NCBI GenBank assembly: GCA_037903355.1
Contig: JBAJFE010000040.1
Coordinates: 1-64,000 of the forward strand
DNA length: 64,000 nucleotides
Direction: 5' to 3'
From: Trichuris trichiura
Taxonomy: Eukaryota > Nematoda > Enoplea > Trichinellida > Trichuridae
The translations under genes were made by a program, and so were the position numbers. Positions 25,101 to 33,899 of this stretch are shown here, piece by piece. The notes below the pieces were generated by a model that saw only the letters and a list, made by a program, of their open reading frames with translations, ran no database searches and was not told where the DNA came from. Numbering within the stretch: the first letter of the stretch is position 1; each line of letters opens with the position of its first letter.

Positions 25101-28082
25101 GTCGTTTAGAACAAGGGCGCTGAGGTTAACAATAGTTTTATCTGTGTTATTGAGTGAAGATGATGGGCGCGCTTGCTTATTGTTGGACCTACGGAACTCC
25201 CATGGGCGGAAACAGTATAGGGATTGGAACTTTTTGTCTAGAAGGGCTGTTTGGTTTATTTTTATTAGGGAACTAGCATTTTTAATGTGGAATCCCAGTT
25301 GGACGAGAAGGTCCGGTCTTAGAGAGTCAGAAAGGAAGGTTGAGGAGCTGTTAGAAACATACCTTAAGTGGGCTATTGATTTCCTATGGTCCCTGATGGT
25401 GGACCTCAATTTCCTATGGTCCATGATAGTGGACCTCAACAGAGAAAAACCGGTTGATTTTAATAAATTACTCGTTCGTTGACTGTGAGCGTAGTTCCAT
25501 TTTAGATGGAAGCTTTTTGGCAGCAGGCCAGCGTCACGACATTTAATCAGGAAGGTAAGCTTACCGAGTGTTGATGTAAACTTGCTATTTGTCTGTTCTA
25601 GCAGCTTAGCTGCTTCAAGGACTTGTGCACCGTGAGCACTTCTGATGTTTCGAAAGACAGGATGTCTTTTAACAGGCTTGAATAGTTTCATAGTAGATCT
25701 TCAGATTCACGGGTTTGGCCTGTTGGATGTATCTGTAAGATTTCGGAACACGAGCAGTTCCGAAACGTACGGTATACAAATTGTTCTGTACTTTCTCTTA
25801 CAATCTGCTCATCCATCCGTTGGTAGGGCATTTTGAAGTTTACTTACAGATACATCCAACAGGCCAAACCAGTGAATCTGAAGACCTACTATGAAACTAT
25901 TCAAGCCTGTTAAAAGACATCCTGTCTTTCGAAACATAAAATGGGTTATAGTAAATAGGGTTACCTTAAGAATTCATCAACGCTACAGGCGTACGTTAAA
26001 CAGGCAACAAGTTTTAAAGTTGAACTCTCAAAAAATAGACCATAAAGCTTTCATACCTTCTTATAAAGCATACTGAATTTTTATGACCTATCTATAAGCT
26101 TAATCCTATCGTCGCATATCTTAGTTGCTAATATTGTATGCCGCTCAATTTCCTATTTAAAAAGAAAAGAAAAAGTTACTGCGCACATAGCTTATGAATG
26201 TTTGGCGAGTTGTTATATTTAAATAGATACATACCGTATTGCTGAGAGCCACCTTACTCTCCGGAACTATCAGCGTTATTTTAAAGGTCGCCTTAAACAT
26301 CGGTTCGTCCCAACATGGGAAAGCGTTGCGCGCATCATTCGGCTGGAAGATATTCAAATTTTGACATTCAAAAAAAGACACGCGTCATCTGTTGCACCTC
26401 AAATTGTGTGGAAGCCAACTTCACTTGCTCCTTGTTGTGCTCGTAAGTGCTAATGTAGAAACCGGTCATGTCCTTGTTCAGTTTTCCGGTAAAGTGCAGC
26501 TTAAGTAGGCCTTTCTGGTTGGCGGCAATGTCCGTCGGAAGTCGAATAGTAGCCAAATCCCACTTTTTCTCATAATGAATGTGCAGGTCGCTAAAGTCTG
26601 CAAAGCAAACCTTACTAAAGTGCTTTATTGATAGAACGACCCGGTTGTACTGTAGGTTCCCATGCGCAAAGATGCCCAGTGAATAATAATACTGCCGCAA
26701 TGGAAGGTCACCGACGAAACTCTCTCCTTGAACTGAAAGAAAAGAGCTTACACACCATTGCATACGCGAAGAGGCACAAAAAAGAATAGCAAAATATTTG
26801 CCTTACGTATTCAAGGAATGTTCAAAAATGGCAACTATGAACTGTTGAATAATTATGAATAAACGCTACACATCAATTTACTCGGCTATTGAACTCAATG
26901 AACTGAGACCACACGCAAAATGCAATTTTGTAACTTATGAGTTAAGCAGCTTAAAAACCATTAATAGGCTAATATCGTACGCATGTATACCGGAAGTCTG
27001 CTATACATTCAATTACTGGTCAGACAACGAGCAAAGAAGCATTACTTTTTCGTACGTACGCTCACCAAGTGAGCTTCAAAAATTTGAATTTGCTTTACCG
27101 ACAAGTGATTCTTTATAAAGAAGCCGAAATATCTGCCAGTTGAATATAGTAGGTCGGTTTGTCGTCGCATAAATTTGGGTTTAAGCCTTAGCCTAAGGCT
27201 GAACAAGCCGCGAAGCCAAACGGCCGAATAGTTTTGAAATGAGAACATTCGTAGCAGAGTTGGAGGAGACAGACCGTTCAACCAACGGATGTCCATTGGA
27301 CAGTAGCGTCAAACCATGTTACGAGGTCCTTACTTAATCTGGAAGCATAGTTAACTTTGGAAAAAATAATGCCTACCCAATGAACGGGTCAGTAGGAAAA
27401 GCTGACAGCGCATTTTTGTTGGTCCTGTGGCTGACTGTTTCGTAAAACCACAAAAAATGAAACTGTGATTCACCTATCCGAAGGTTTTCAACCGATAAAA
27501 TTAAAACACAACCAAAGGAAGGACAAGAAACGCCGCGGGCAATGGGGGCGACCAAGTCGGCACGTAACGACGAAAACTCCATCAAAATGTGGAAGGAGCA
27601 AACTAAGTTCCCTGAAAGAGTTATTGCTCAAGAAGGGGTACCCTGCACCGGAAGGGTGAAGTGGAAAAACGCCCTAACACCCCTTGAGATATGTACTATA
27701 AAACCCTGAAATCGAGGGCTGATGCAGCTATAAAGCCCGTTGACCCTCTATTCCAGGCTTATGGTGCTTGACTGGAAACTTACTTAATGCTATAGTTTTA
27801 AACAAAAAAGCTTTGAATTAAAAAAAAGGAGAGCGGAAGGCCTGCTCTTATTCGGTTAGGAAATCGTTAAGAACAAACTGTAGACAAGTTAAGCCCGCCA
27901 AACGTATTTAACCAACGCAGAAGTGAGAAAAATATACTAGTCAGTACCAGCAAGAACACGTCCTCTTCGCCTTCGAACGAGTCGCTGTCCAAAAGCACCT
28001 TCAATTTCAGGTCGTAATGGGTTGGAACCACCACGCTGGGCACTCTACGAAACATGCGAATTTGCGGACGATTTGACTCCAT
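16174..28082 (-). CDS. Puromycin-sensitive-type M1 zinc aminopeptidase (spliced, about 867 aa)
   Basis: Trims N-terminal residues from peptides, probably in the cytosol: no signal peptide or membrane segment at the start. Exons, 5' to 3': 28082-27948, 27110-27056, 26732-26712 (tentative 21 nt), 26597-26398, 26342-26235, 20615-20499, 20447-20370, 20309-20213, 20150-20002, 19950-19786, 19727-19623, 18074-17919, 17858-17780, 17715-17582, 17524-17390, 17327-16902, 16847-16791, 16726-16619, 16563-16405, 16351-16304, 16245-16174. All join in frame. Motifs: [17 protein letters not shown] (271-275) where the family has GAMEN; HEVSH (307-311); third zinc ligand E330 at the exact HEXXH-X18-E spacing; catalytic Tyr393 in SYSKGA. 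The C-terminal helical ERAP1-like domain is complete. The 20616-26234 intron carries the Penelope element in the same orientation. The exon 2-4 junctions are the least certain. Orthology to nematode PAM-1/PSA is from remembered alignments. Confidence 0.93.
18347..18546. mobile_element. 200-bp inverted-repeat element (MITE-like) in aminopeptidase intron
   Basis: Begins TACAATGGCGACAC (18347-18360) and ends with its inverse (18533-18546, one mismatch). Inside are inverted arms rich in GGCTTAGGCTTAGGC and GCCTAAGCC plus matching CGTCTT/AAGACG blocks. The size, terminal inverted repeats and lack of coding capacity fit a miniature inverted-repeat element. It shares the TTAGGC-like words with the dispersed family found elsewhere in the window. 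No target duplication was evident. Confidence 0.6.
20880..20976. mobile_element. Partial copy of TTAGGC-bearing inverted-repeat family
   Basis: Contains CCTGAGCCTAAGCCTAAACA, then CGTAAGCTTAAATAAG and GGAACAAGATGGTGGCGCGC. This is the same order as the middle and right half of the copies at 29.85, 59.3 and 60.3 kb. It lies in the large intron of the aminopeptidase gene. Confidence 0.5.
22250..22720. repeat. Dispersed repeat rich in TTCGGGATTTC
   Basis: Several words of TTCGGGATTTC/GAAATCCCGAA type occur here (for example near 22550 and 22650), together with GAACTCGAATAC and ATTCGACAATATGAG. Similar text occurs at 37.48-37.99, 41.65-41.80 and 55.01-55.33 kb. Orientation of the words changes between the ends of each copy, as in an inverted-repeat element. 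No coding capacity was seen. Confidence 0.4.
22854..22867. repeat. Target-site duplication, left copy
   Basis: ACATAAAATGGGTT here is identical to 25934-25947 and directly flanks the Penelope-like element. An exact 14-bp match at both borders indicates a genuine and fairly recent insertion. Confidence 0.8.
22996..23025 (-). ncRNA. Hammerhead-like core in the Penelope 3' end
   Basis: On the minus strand, CTGACGA (23025-23019) is followed by one C, a GGAAC stem, a 7-nt loop, GTTCC and then GAAAC (23000-22996). This order (CUGANGA, stem II, GAAA) is the conserved part of hammerhead ribozymes, which are known from Penelope terminal repeats. There is one unpaired C before stem II. A cleavage site and stem I/III partners could not be fixed by eye, so activity is not claimed. 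Confidence 0.4.
23094..25691 (-). CDS. Penelope-like reverse transcriptase with GIY-YIG endonuclease (865 aa)
   Basis: Single uninterrupted ORF starting [11 protein letters not shown]. Residues 1-270 form a basic N-terminal region. The RT core spans about 275-600: [12 protein letters not shown] (280-291), [17 protein letters not shown] (362-378), the first catalytic Asp in SYDVKDLF (428-435), GAPMGSP (494-500), catalytic YVDD (533-536) and LPFLDV (573-578). A C-terminal GIY-YIG domain has [10 protein letters not shown] (729-738), [10 protein letters not shown] (741-750), R753, and the downstream catalytic-Glu context [10 protein letters not shown] (825-834). All key residues of both domains are present. 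Oddities: LFP after GAPMGSP where SP is usual, and an in-frame 30-bp tandem duplication giving repeated STI-DHRK near residues 87-104. It provides target-primed reverse transcription for the element. Confidence 0.95.
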   Translation of the reverse strand: MKLFKPVKRHPVFRNIRSAHGAQVLEAAKLLEQTNSKFTSTLGKLTFLIKCRDAGLLPKSFHLKWNYAHSQRTSNLLKSTGFSLLRSTIMDHRKLRSTIRDHRKSIAHLRYVSNSSSTFLSDSLRPDLLVQLGFHIKNASSLIKINQTALLDKKFQSLYCFRPWEFRRSNNKQARPSSSLNNTDKTIVNLSALVLNDNEKTVLGKGLNFVPTPKNPTILDIIASTEYGLAQTDPKVAKEIKGHISSLVLRNNNNNRPTPNLSSSERGIIKSLKSRTDIVITKADKGNTVVILDRNMYIQKINELLSNPVYRPIKQDPTDKTRKLLQNMLDSFANEPQDPIISKINRSLSYISNTRCPELYGLPKIHKPGVPLRPVVSSINNVTSRLCSYLKTIIQPLTGKRESNVKNSKEFSSTLKDIKMQPGDIMVSYDVKDLFRSVPIKYTINLLQTLLRTDDTILQRTKLNPTHIVKLVSFCMREGNYFRFQDSFFLQKDGAPMGSPLFPILAEIFMEHLGEKAFSTLQDCAPPIIFKRYVDDIFAIIKSGSEETLLEHLNSLFPNQITLTIEKENNCKLPFLDVLVIKQGNKLKTAVYRKPTHSDRHLNFSSHHPISVKRGIVKGMVDRALNVCDPEYLNTELRHIYNALCSNGYPSKFINSIIKQCQQNKPSSPSLPDNQQRPVLLLPYYSGLSERIRRLGHSLNFNVRFKSSCNLRSIVRNDKIKVPFDSRPGVIYQIKCGCNASYIGETGNTLLKRFGQHMKNVLTFKNAERRLNGVQATGRRRPPTMDPRKAMENAISASVIVEHASRCTLDPHPKIICHENLLHLRRIKEALYIQSNSTINRDNGVEISEVWAAPINKFQCCALPN
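25647..25935. repeat. Snap-back terminal palindrome of the Penelope element
   Basis: 25647-25739 is the inverse complement of 25843-25935 over 93 bp with two mismatches. The right arm repeats the first 15 codons of the ORF in inverted position. The loop (25740-25842) holds GGAAC...GTTCCGAAACG, the stem II/GAAA half of the hammerhead-like motif, and a copy of the terminal sequence also found at the other end of the element. Confidence 0.85.
25934..25947. repeat. Target-site duplication, right copy
   Basis: Identical 14-bp partner of 22854-22867. The exact border could shift by one or two bases because the terminal arm ends in CGAAAC, which overlaps the start of the duplication. Confidence 0.8.
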
Positions 28083-28973
28083 GTGAAAGTAAAATGGTCG
28101 ACGAAAAGGATAAAACCCCTTTATTCGATCGAATGGTCGCTGAGAAAAGGATGCAAATTAGTACGCATACAGTAATTAAAGATGGGCAGGTTAGATTATT
28201 CGTTGCCTGCAACTAACTTTTGCGGATTTTATAAACCATTTAACGCTGACAAACGCTAAATCATGCCACAAACTATGTATTAGCTCGTTGAAAATGTTCC
28301 ACAGTTGACTAAAGTGCTTGGAGAGAATGATTTCGGTAACGAAGGCAAACTTGTTTGCCGAACTTTACTGTAGTGGTCCGCAAAAATTATTACGCGCAAT
28401 GGAGCCTTCGACTATTGCCTATTTCACGATTTTTGTTTCGTTATTGCACCCAAGCGGAAAGCTAAGAAGAGCTGCGCAAGTAAGGCGGCAAAATAGATAT
28501 ACCGCTTTTCCTCAGCCATCTTCAATTACTTTTTTCATCCGGCCCGACGCCTGAGGCTTCTTGTCAGCATACACAACTTTTGTTTTAGAGGTTGAAAGAC
28601 AAAAAAGCAGCAGAGCCCGTTTTTGAGTGGCGGTGAGGGTGCTTTCTTAAAAAGGCCTTCAGAAAAAATGCTACGCAAACAGAAGCAACCAATTATAAAT
28701 AGCAAAACAAGAATAAAAGGGTGTTACTGAGCAAGAAGTATTTAATTAATATTAAGGGCGGGCGAATTAATATATGCTTGCATGGACGTTATGTCTTAGC
28801 TTGAGAAAAACGAAGCTTTTATTATGGGCTCAATCCTGTATCTTTAGCGTTGACGACCTGTTTCTACAGTCACAGTGGATGTAGATGCCGATAACGCAGC
28901 GTCAGTATAATGTTGGGCTTATGTTGCTTGCTATTGGTCTTCTTTCAAATATCGATTGCATATGCTATCATTC
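28083..28973. other. Upstream flank of the aminopeptidase gene, no gene seen
   Basis: The frame upstream of the chosen ATG stays open to about 28155 without another Met. No spliced-leader-type acceptor directly precedes the ATG. No promoter element could be identified and no other gene is seen. Confidence 0.4.

Positions 28974-29030
<57 letters not shown>
28974..29030. repeat. (AAT)n microsatellite 1
   Basis: About 19 uninterrupted AAT units ending exactly at the outer edge of palindrome 1. Confidence 0.95.
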
Positions 29031-29239
29031 GGTATCTTTATTACGGCTTCTCCCGTTAAGACTTAAAGTAAAAAAAGGTTTTTTCTTTCTTTCCGGAGCT
29101 TTCAGGTCTTTCGCGACCCGTCTTTGACACTTTATCTCACCGCTGAAGACGGGTCGCGAAAAACCTGAAAGCTCCGGAAAGAAAGAAAAAACCTTTTTTT
29201 ACTTTAAGTCTTAACGGGAGAAGCCGTAATAAAGATACC
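29031..29239 (+). repeat. Long palindrome 1 with hammerhead-like core
   Basis: Arms 29031-29124 and 29146-29239 (94 bp each) are inverse complements with one mismatch, around a 21-nt loop. At the loop edge on the plus strand CTGAAGA (29143-29149) is followed by C, a GGGT stem, its partner ACCT, and GAAA (29167-29170), then GCTCCGG, whose complement lies in the left arm. No coding capacity. The single mismatch lies within the stem II region. Confidence 0.9.
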
Positions 29240-29284
29240 TTCAATATGAAAACGCACACTCCCGTACCAAAGCACCAGGTTTTC

Positions 29285-29285
<1 letters not shown>

Positions 29286-29358
<73 letters not shown>
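29286..29358. repeat. (AAT)n microsatellite 2
   Basis: About 24 AAT units between the two palindromes, preceded by a 46-bp spacer (29240-29285). Confidence 0.95.
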
Positions 29359-29359
<1 letters not shown>

Positions 29360-29600
29360 CCAAATAATTTCATTTTTTGGCTTCTTTTTGTACGGATTTT
29401 CTATGTCCCGTTGAAAAACTTTTATTAATAAACTGTCCGTAGCTTTCGGGTCCGAACTTGACCCGTCATAGGTCAATCCTCAGACCGCTGATGACGGGTC
29501 AAGTTCGGACCTGAAAGCTACGGACAGTTTATTAATAAAAGTTTTTCAACGGGACATAGAAAATCCGTACAAAAAGAAGCCAAAAAATGAAATTATTTGG
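29360..29600 (+). repeat. Long palindrome 2 with hammerhead-like core
   Basis: Arms 29360-29469 and 29491-29600 (110 bp each) are inverse complements with one mismatch, around a 21-nt loop. CTGATGA (29488-29494) is followed by C, GGGTC, a 7-nt loop, GACCT and GAAA, then GCTACGG. The arm sequences differ from palindrome 1, but the loop-proximal block (CCGCTGANGACGGGTC and CCTGAAAGCT) is shared. The mismatch is again at the base preceding GAAA. Confidence 0.9.
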
Positions 29601-29634
29601 TCCCGTATGAAGACACTATATCTTCAAAAAACAA

Positions 29635-29635
<1 letters not shown>

Positions 29636-29694
<59 letters not shown>
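29636..29694. repeat. (AAT)n microsatellite 3
   Basis: About 20 AAT units, 35 bp after palindrome 2. Three tracts alternate with the two palindromes. Confidence 0.95.
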
Positions 29695-29695
<1 letters not shown>

Positions 29696-29834
29696 TGACA
29701 AATTTTGTGGATAAAACCTTCTGCTAACAGAGAACAGGATTTTTTCGCTTATGCATCCCGCTGTCTGAAAAATGCAGGTTCATTTCTGCTAACTGCGCGG
29801 CTTCCACGTTTTGCTCTTACTAGCAAGCTTGCCA

Positions 29835-29962
29835 GTTATCTTATTCCGCTTTTACCTAAACTGAAGCCGAAATAACAACCTTATTTTTGGGCTTACGCTT
29901 AGGTAAGAGCAGAACAAAATTGTCGTCAAACTTACAGTATGACAATGGCGCGCATTAGTAAG
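29835..29962. mobile_element. Copy of TTAGGC-bearing inverted-repeat family
   Basis: Left half TTATTCCGCTTTTACCTAAA. Right half CGCTTAGGTAAGAGCAGAAC, then CTTACAGTATGACAATGG. The halves are imperfect inverse complements. The right end matches the inverse of the left end of the copy at 59.3 kb. Confidence 0.6.
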
Positions 29963-32900
29963 AATACCCGAAAAACCTTTATTTTTGCCTAATTTAGAAT
30001 TAACATTTTCCTCTCACCAAGGAGTTAGCGTTTTGCGGCAGGAAAAAGAATCTATGGGTTTTGATGCTGCCTTTCTCCGCTAAAGGAGAAGAATCGCGAT
30101 ATGCCAAAAACTAAATTTTTTCGGTATCCATGACGAAAGAGTATTGAAGCAGAAACTAAATAAATTATGTTGACGAAGTTGTTCTGGGCCTGAAACATGT
30201 TTTTGGTTGAATGGCGCTTACATAACGAAAAGCGAAGCCTTTGTGCAGCTTCAATGCGGAAGATGACGACATGGCATAACTTGTTACCGCTCTTAATATT
30301 ATTGTCAAATCTTCTATAGTTTTTCGCGGGAAAGATTCTCAAGCGGAGAACCTTCCCTAATTTCCAAATCGCATGAAAGTCTATTCACTTTTATTCGGCT
30401 ACGCGTCATCGAGAGCTTACATTTCTTTCCTCAGTTTGAGTGCTATAATGAGCCTTGTTTTGAAATTTAAAGGGAGAAAAAAGAACTATCCCTTTTTCTG
30501 CTTCATTGCAGCTCAATATCCCAAACCTACTCAGGATTTCGTCCCTTTAAGATTGAGGTTCCATTACCGCTTCAAACCACGAGGGGATTTTGGACTAATG
30601 GCAAATTCGATTTGATTTAGGCCCAATATTGAAGTTCAAAGCATTATACACCTCTACCCTTCGAGACCTGTAATTCAGGTCCGATTATGGTAACCTTTAT
30701 GGATTTTTTCCGTTCCGAATTTTAACTCTAAGCTGCCCGAAATAAATTTACTTTTTGAAATTGCACGGAAGCCATGCTGAAGGAACGTTCCTCATTGTTT
30801 TTTGCTAGAATCATTCTTGGAGAAATTTGAAATTCGGGATTTTGATTTGCAGGATTTTTAACACACTTCTGTTTCGTCCGATCAAAAACCATCTGATTTG
30901 TCGATCTACGAACTCCAACAACGACGACGCTTCTTGGTCAAAAACTTGCGTTCGCATTTACCGTGTTGGTGGCGGAATTTTTAAATTCCAAAACGGTGCA
31001 TGAATGTTCAACGTATGAGACGGAACGTTTTATTCAAAAAATGTTTTCTAAAAACGTAAACATACTCATAAAACTTTTTATGTTTTAACAGATTTTGCGA
31101 TACGTAAACTAGATACCATAGCAGGCATGCATGAGTACGTGCATAAGCAGGAGCGCATTTTGATGACGCAACGACCCGTAAGTGCAAAATTCAATTTGTT
31201 TTTTTATTTTGACGATGTATGAAAACTCCACTTCTTCATTTGTGGCAAATGACAATTCATATTTTTTATTTCAATTAATTCGTCTATTGGTTTACCGTTA
31301 CGACTTTCTTGCGCAGAATTGGATTTTCTGGGACTGCGTCATTGTTTTACCGTTGTTTTTTCAAAATGTTAACAAATGAATATCGCAGTTCAAAAGTCAA
31401 TTGGGCATTAAGTCTGACGAACTAAAAGTTGGGCCTAAAATGAGAATTTAAATATTTTCAAAATAATAACGTCATGATTCATGGGTTCAGCTCGCTAGCT
31501 TGACATAGTCATGCTTTGTTAATTGACAAAACTGAGGAAGGATATTTTGCAAAGTTTTGCCATTCGACAAAGATGCGATGCTGTACGGGAAATAGCTAAG
31601 GGATTTACTTGATGAATTATAAGCAATCCGCCTTCAGTTGCCGCTTATTCAATGCTATAACATAAAAATAATTTTGCCGCTCATCTTTCCCTTCTCTACT
31701 GGCAGTTTTTTGAATTTCTAAGCCTCATCGTTATACTTCTTCATTTTTAGAGATCTACGCAAGGAGACAGACGTGCTTACCGCAGTCGGCCTTCTTCAAG
31801 TTTTATTCGAGCTTAGAATCAGGCGATAACTCTCACGCTATAATGCGACGTCGCGCAGGCGCATACAAATAGGCAGGTATGAAATTTCAACTTGGCCATT
31901 GTTTAGAGCTCTTTTACAATATTCGCAATTACTTAGCGGTGCTTATAGGCCTCGAGTATCCTTGCTTCCGCAGTTTTCTTTGAAGTGACAGCAGTTGGAG
32001 CCGAGGAATCTTCAGCTTTCCAGCAAAAGTGAAAAGTCAACAGCAAGTGGCGTCGATCGGTCATTTCCTTAAGACTTCCAAAGGTTTTCCGTCACAGCAA
32101 CTCGGCTATCAGGTATCATCGCAGCGACATGTGGTCAATCAGCTCAAGGTGGATTGAACCAATTTGTTTCCAAAAGCGAATGTATAAAAGCCGCATAGCG
32201 GAAGCTTATTGTAAACAAGCGCAGCCCTAACAACTTCCCTTCACCTGTTCATCGCTTAGTTAACACTACTAACAGTCGATGGTATGTTCGTTTGGAAATG
32301 GACTCAAAGCAGAAAACGTAAAGAATGTCAGAAATGCAACTTACGCAAATAAGCAATCATGAAGCAAAAGTCAATATCTTTGATCTAAGCCTTTAAAGCT
32401 ATTGCGCTGTTCTGAAATGCCTTGCTAAAACAGTCGACCGTACAGCAGTGCTAAATTGCCTGTCGAAGAGAGGCGTACGAGTTCAACAGTCCCCAAGACG
32501 GATTGTCTTAATTGTTCACAAGGCTGATCAATAGTTCATAGCATTTATTTCGTTGCCTTTGTCAACAGAGCAAATTAATTTAAATAGACAACGGACGAGT
32601 AGCTTTTTTTTTCAAGCGGTACCCGACAGTGCTTATATTTCGTTCGATTTCGACACATTTATGCAAATTAAATACAACCAGCAAAATTGATACGGACGTT
32701 ACCGACTTGAGAAGCGAACAATTATTCTTCTATCATGCTGCCCAGGCGAAGAGTAAATAGAATTATTGAATAAATAGAAAAACGTTCCCACTTTGGGTAT
32801 GCGGCATTCGTTACTTACGTTTGCCGGCGCGCTTTTTATATTATCCGGAGGTTGGTGGTGCTCCAGAGTCTGTCACCGCCAAAGAAAGCGAGCAAGCAAG

Positions 32901-33220
32901 AAAGTGTGAACAAGAAACATCGAGTTGGGCAAAATTGATCTCCATCACGAGAAGCCCACGTTGTTACGCTGATTAACGGACGTTTTTAAAAACTCTCTGG
33001 CAGACAAGTAATTAATTTTACCAATCTATGTGCGTCCAAACGTGCCTGACTTGTCAAGGCAGCCTAAGCATCGCATACTTGCTGGAATTGTCACTTTCAA
33101 GTGCTTCGGCGCAAAACGTTATCGGTCAAAACTAACTGCCCTTATAAGCTATTATCCAATAAGGTAAGCTATAGCGGTACGTCAGGTTGCTGGTGACAAC
33201 ACTTGTCGCTATACAACTTT
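29963..33220. other. No gene recognised
   Basis: AT-rich unassigned DNA with only short chance frames. No exon chain, RNA gene or repeat array was identified. Confidence 0.4.
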
Positions 33221-33578
33221 TCAACGTGCGGCAAAACGACCTTCCAAGTTGGAAGTTTCAATTAGGGAAGATTGAAAAGACGTACCATCGTTGCGCCCTT
33301 TCGGGCAGACTGCGTCCAGCTGCTGCACTGACGTAGCAACAACAAAGCGGACAAAAAAAGGGAATATTCTCTTGGCTTGCACGTGCTCGTAATTCGTTCT
33401 CCACTCTGCGCGCGGCAAACAGGCTTAAGATAATGGGATACTTCAACGTCATCCAGCAAAAGTGAAATCGAACAGGTGCTAGTAGAGCTTGGCAACGTAT
33501 CGTGATAAGATGGAGGATATCCGTGAATTATTCTACACGCTGAAAAGAAATTCCAAATTTCCGACAGCCTGTATAGCA

Positions 33579-33899
33579 CTAAGCAGTTAGCTCTTGCCTG
33601 TTTGGTTGCTGCTCGTTGTTAGTGGATGAGGGCGGCTGAAATTGCGGTATAACAAGCTTGACAAATTCGTTTGTGTTTTTGTCTTCTTCCATTTGTTGTC
33701 GGGTTCGTTTTGCTCGCATCTTTCTACGTCTGATGAAAAGTGACACGGAACTGACGATGCAGCAAAGTAGAAAGATGACGAAACCAACAAGAAAAAAGCC
33801 CAAGGCGGCTACTATGACCGATTCCAACTCTTGTCCAAGACCAAGCAAGTCCATATTGATACACTGTGACCACTTGGGCTTAAGGTAGCCAAGCTAACC
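33579..33899 (-). CDS. Putative terminal exon of a single-pass membrane protein
   Basis: Open frame of about 106 codons on the minus strand after a possible acceptor (GGTTAG near 33900), ending at the stop at 33579. It starts LGYLKPKWSQC and reaches a Met (33854) that would give a 91-aa protein. It then shows a strong hydrophobic segment (AALGFFLVGFVIFLLCC, about residues 16-32 of the 91-aa form), a basic stop-transfer run RRRKMRAKRTR, and a Q/N-rich tail. The topology looks like the end of a type I membrane protein or a small membrane protein. No family is recognised. An open frame at 34155-33946 might be the preceding exon, but no good donor links the two. Confidence 0.35.

Larger units (their letters stand above)
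22868..25933 (-). mobile_element. Penelope-like retroelement, apparently full length (3.07 kb)
   Basis: Bounded by an exact 14-bp direct repeat. Reading on the minus strand, the 5' end is a 93-bp snap-back palindrome around a loop of about 100 bp, followed by one ORF of 865 codons. A 3' terminal segment (about 22868-23030) repeats the terminal sequence. This arrangement of LTR-like ends with an inverted extension is typical of Penelope elements. Both ends carry GGAAC...GTTCCGAAAC. The copy lies in an intron of the aminopeptidase gene in the host's sense direction. An intact ORF, near-identical terminal arms (2 mismatches in 93) and the exact duplication suggest recent activity. Confidence 0.9.

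Noticed and set aside
25018..25482. 154-codon plus-strand frame
   Set aside because: It is antisense to the Penelope RT ORF and has no domain of its own.
29204..29476. Frames encoding poly-Asn, poly-Ile or poly-Leu
   Set aside because: These are translations of the (AAT)n tract and palindrome arms, not genes.
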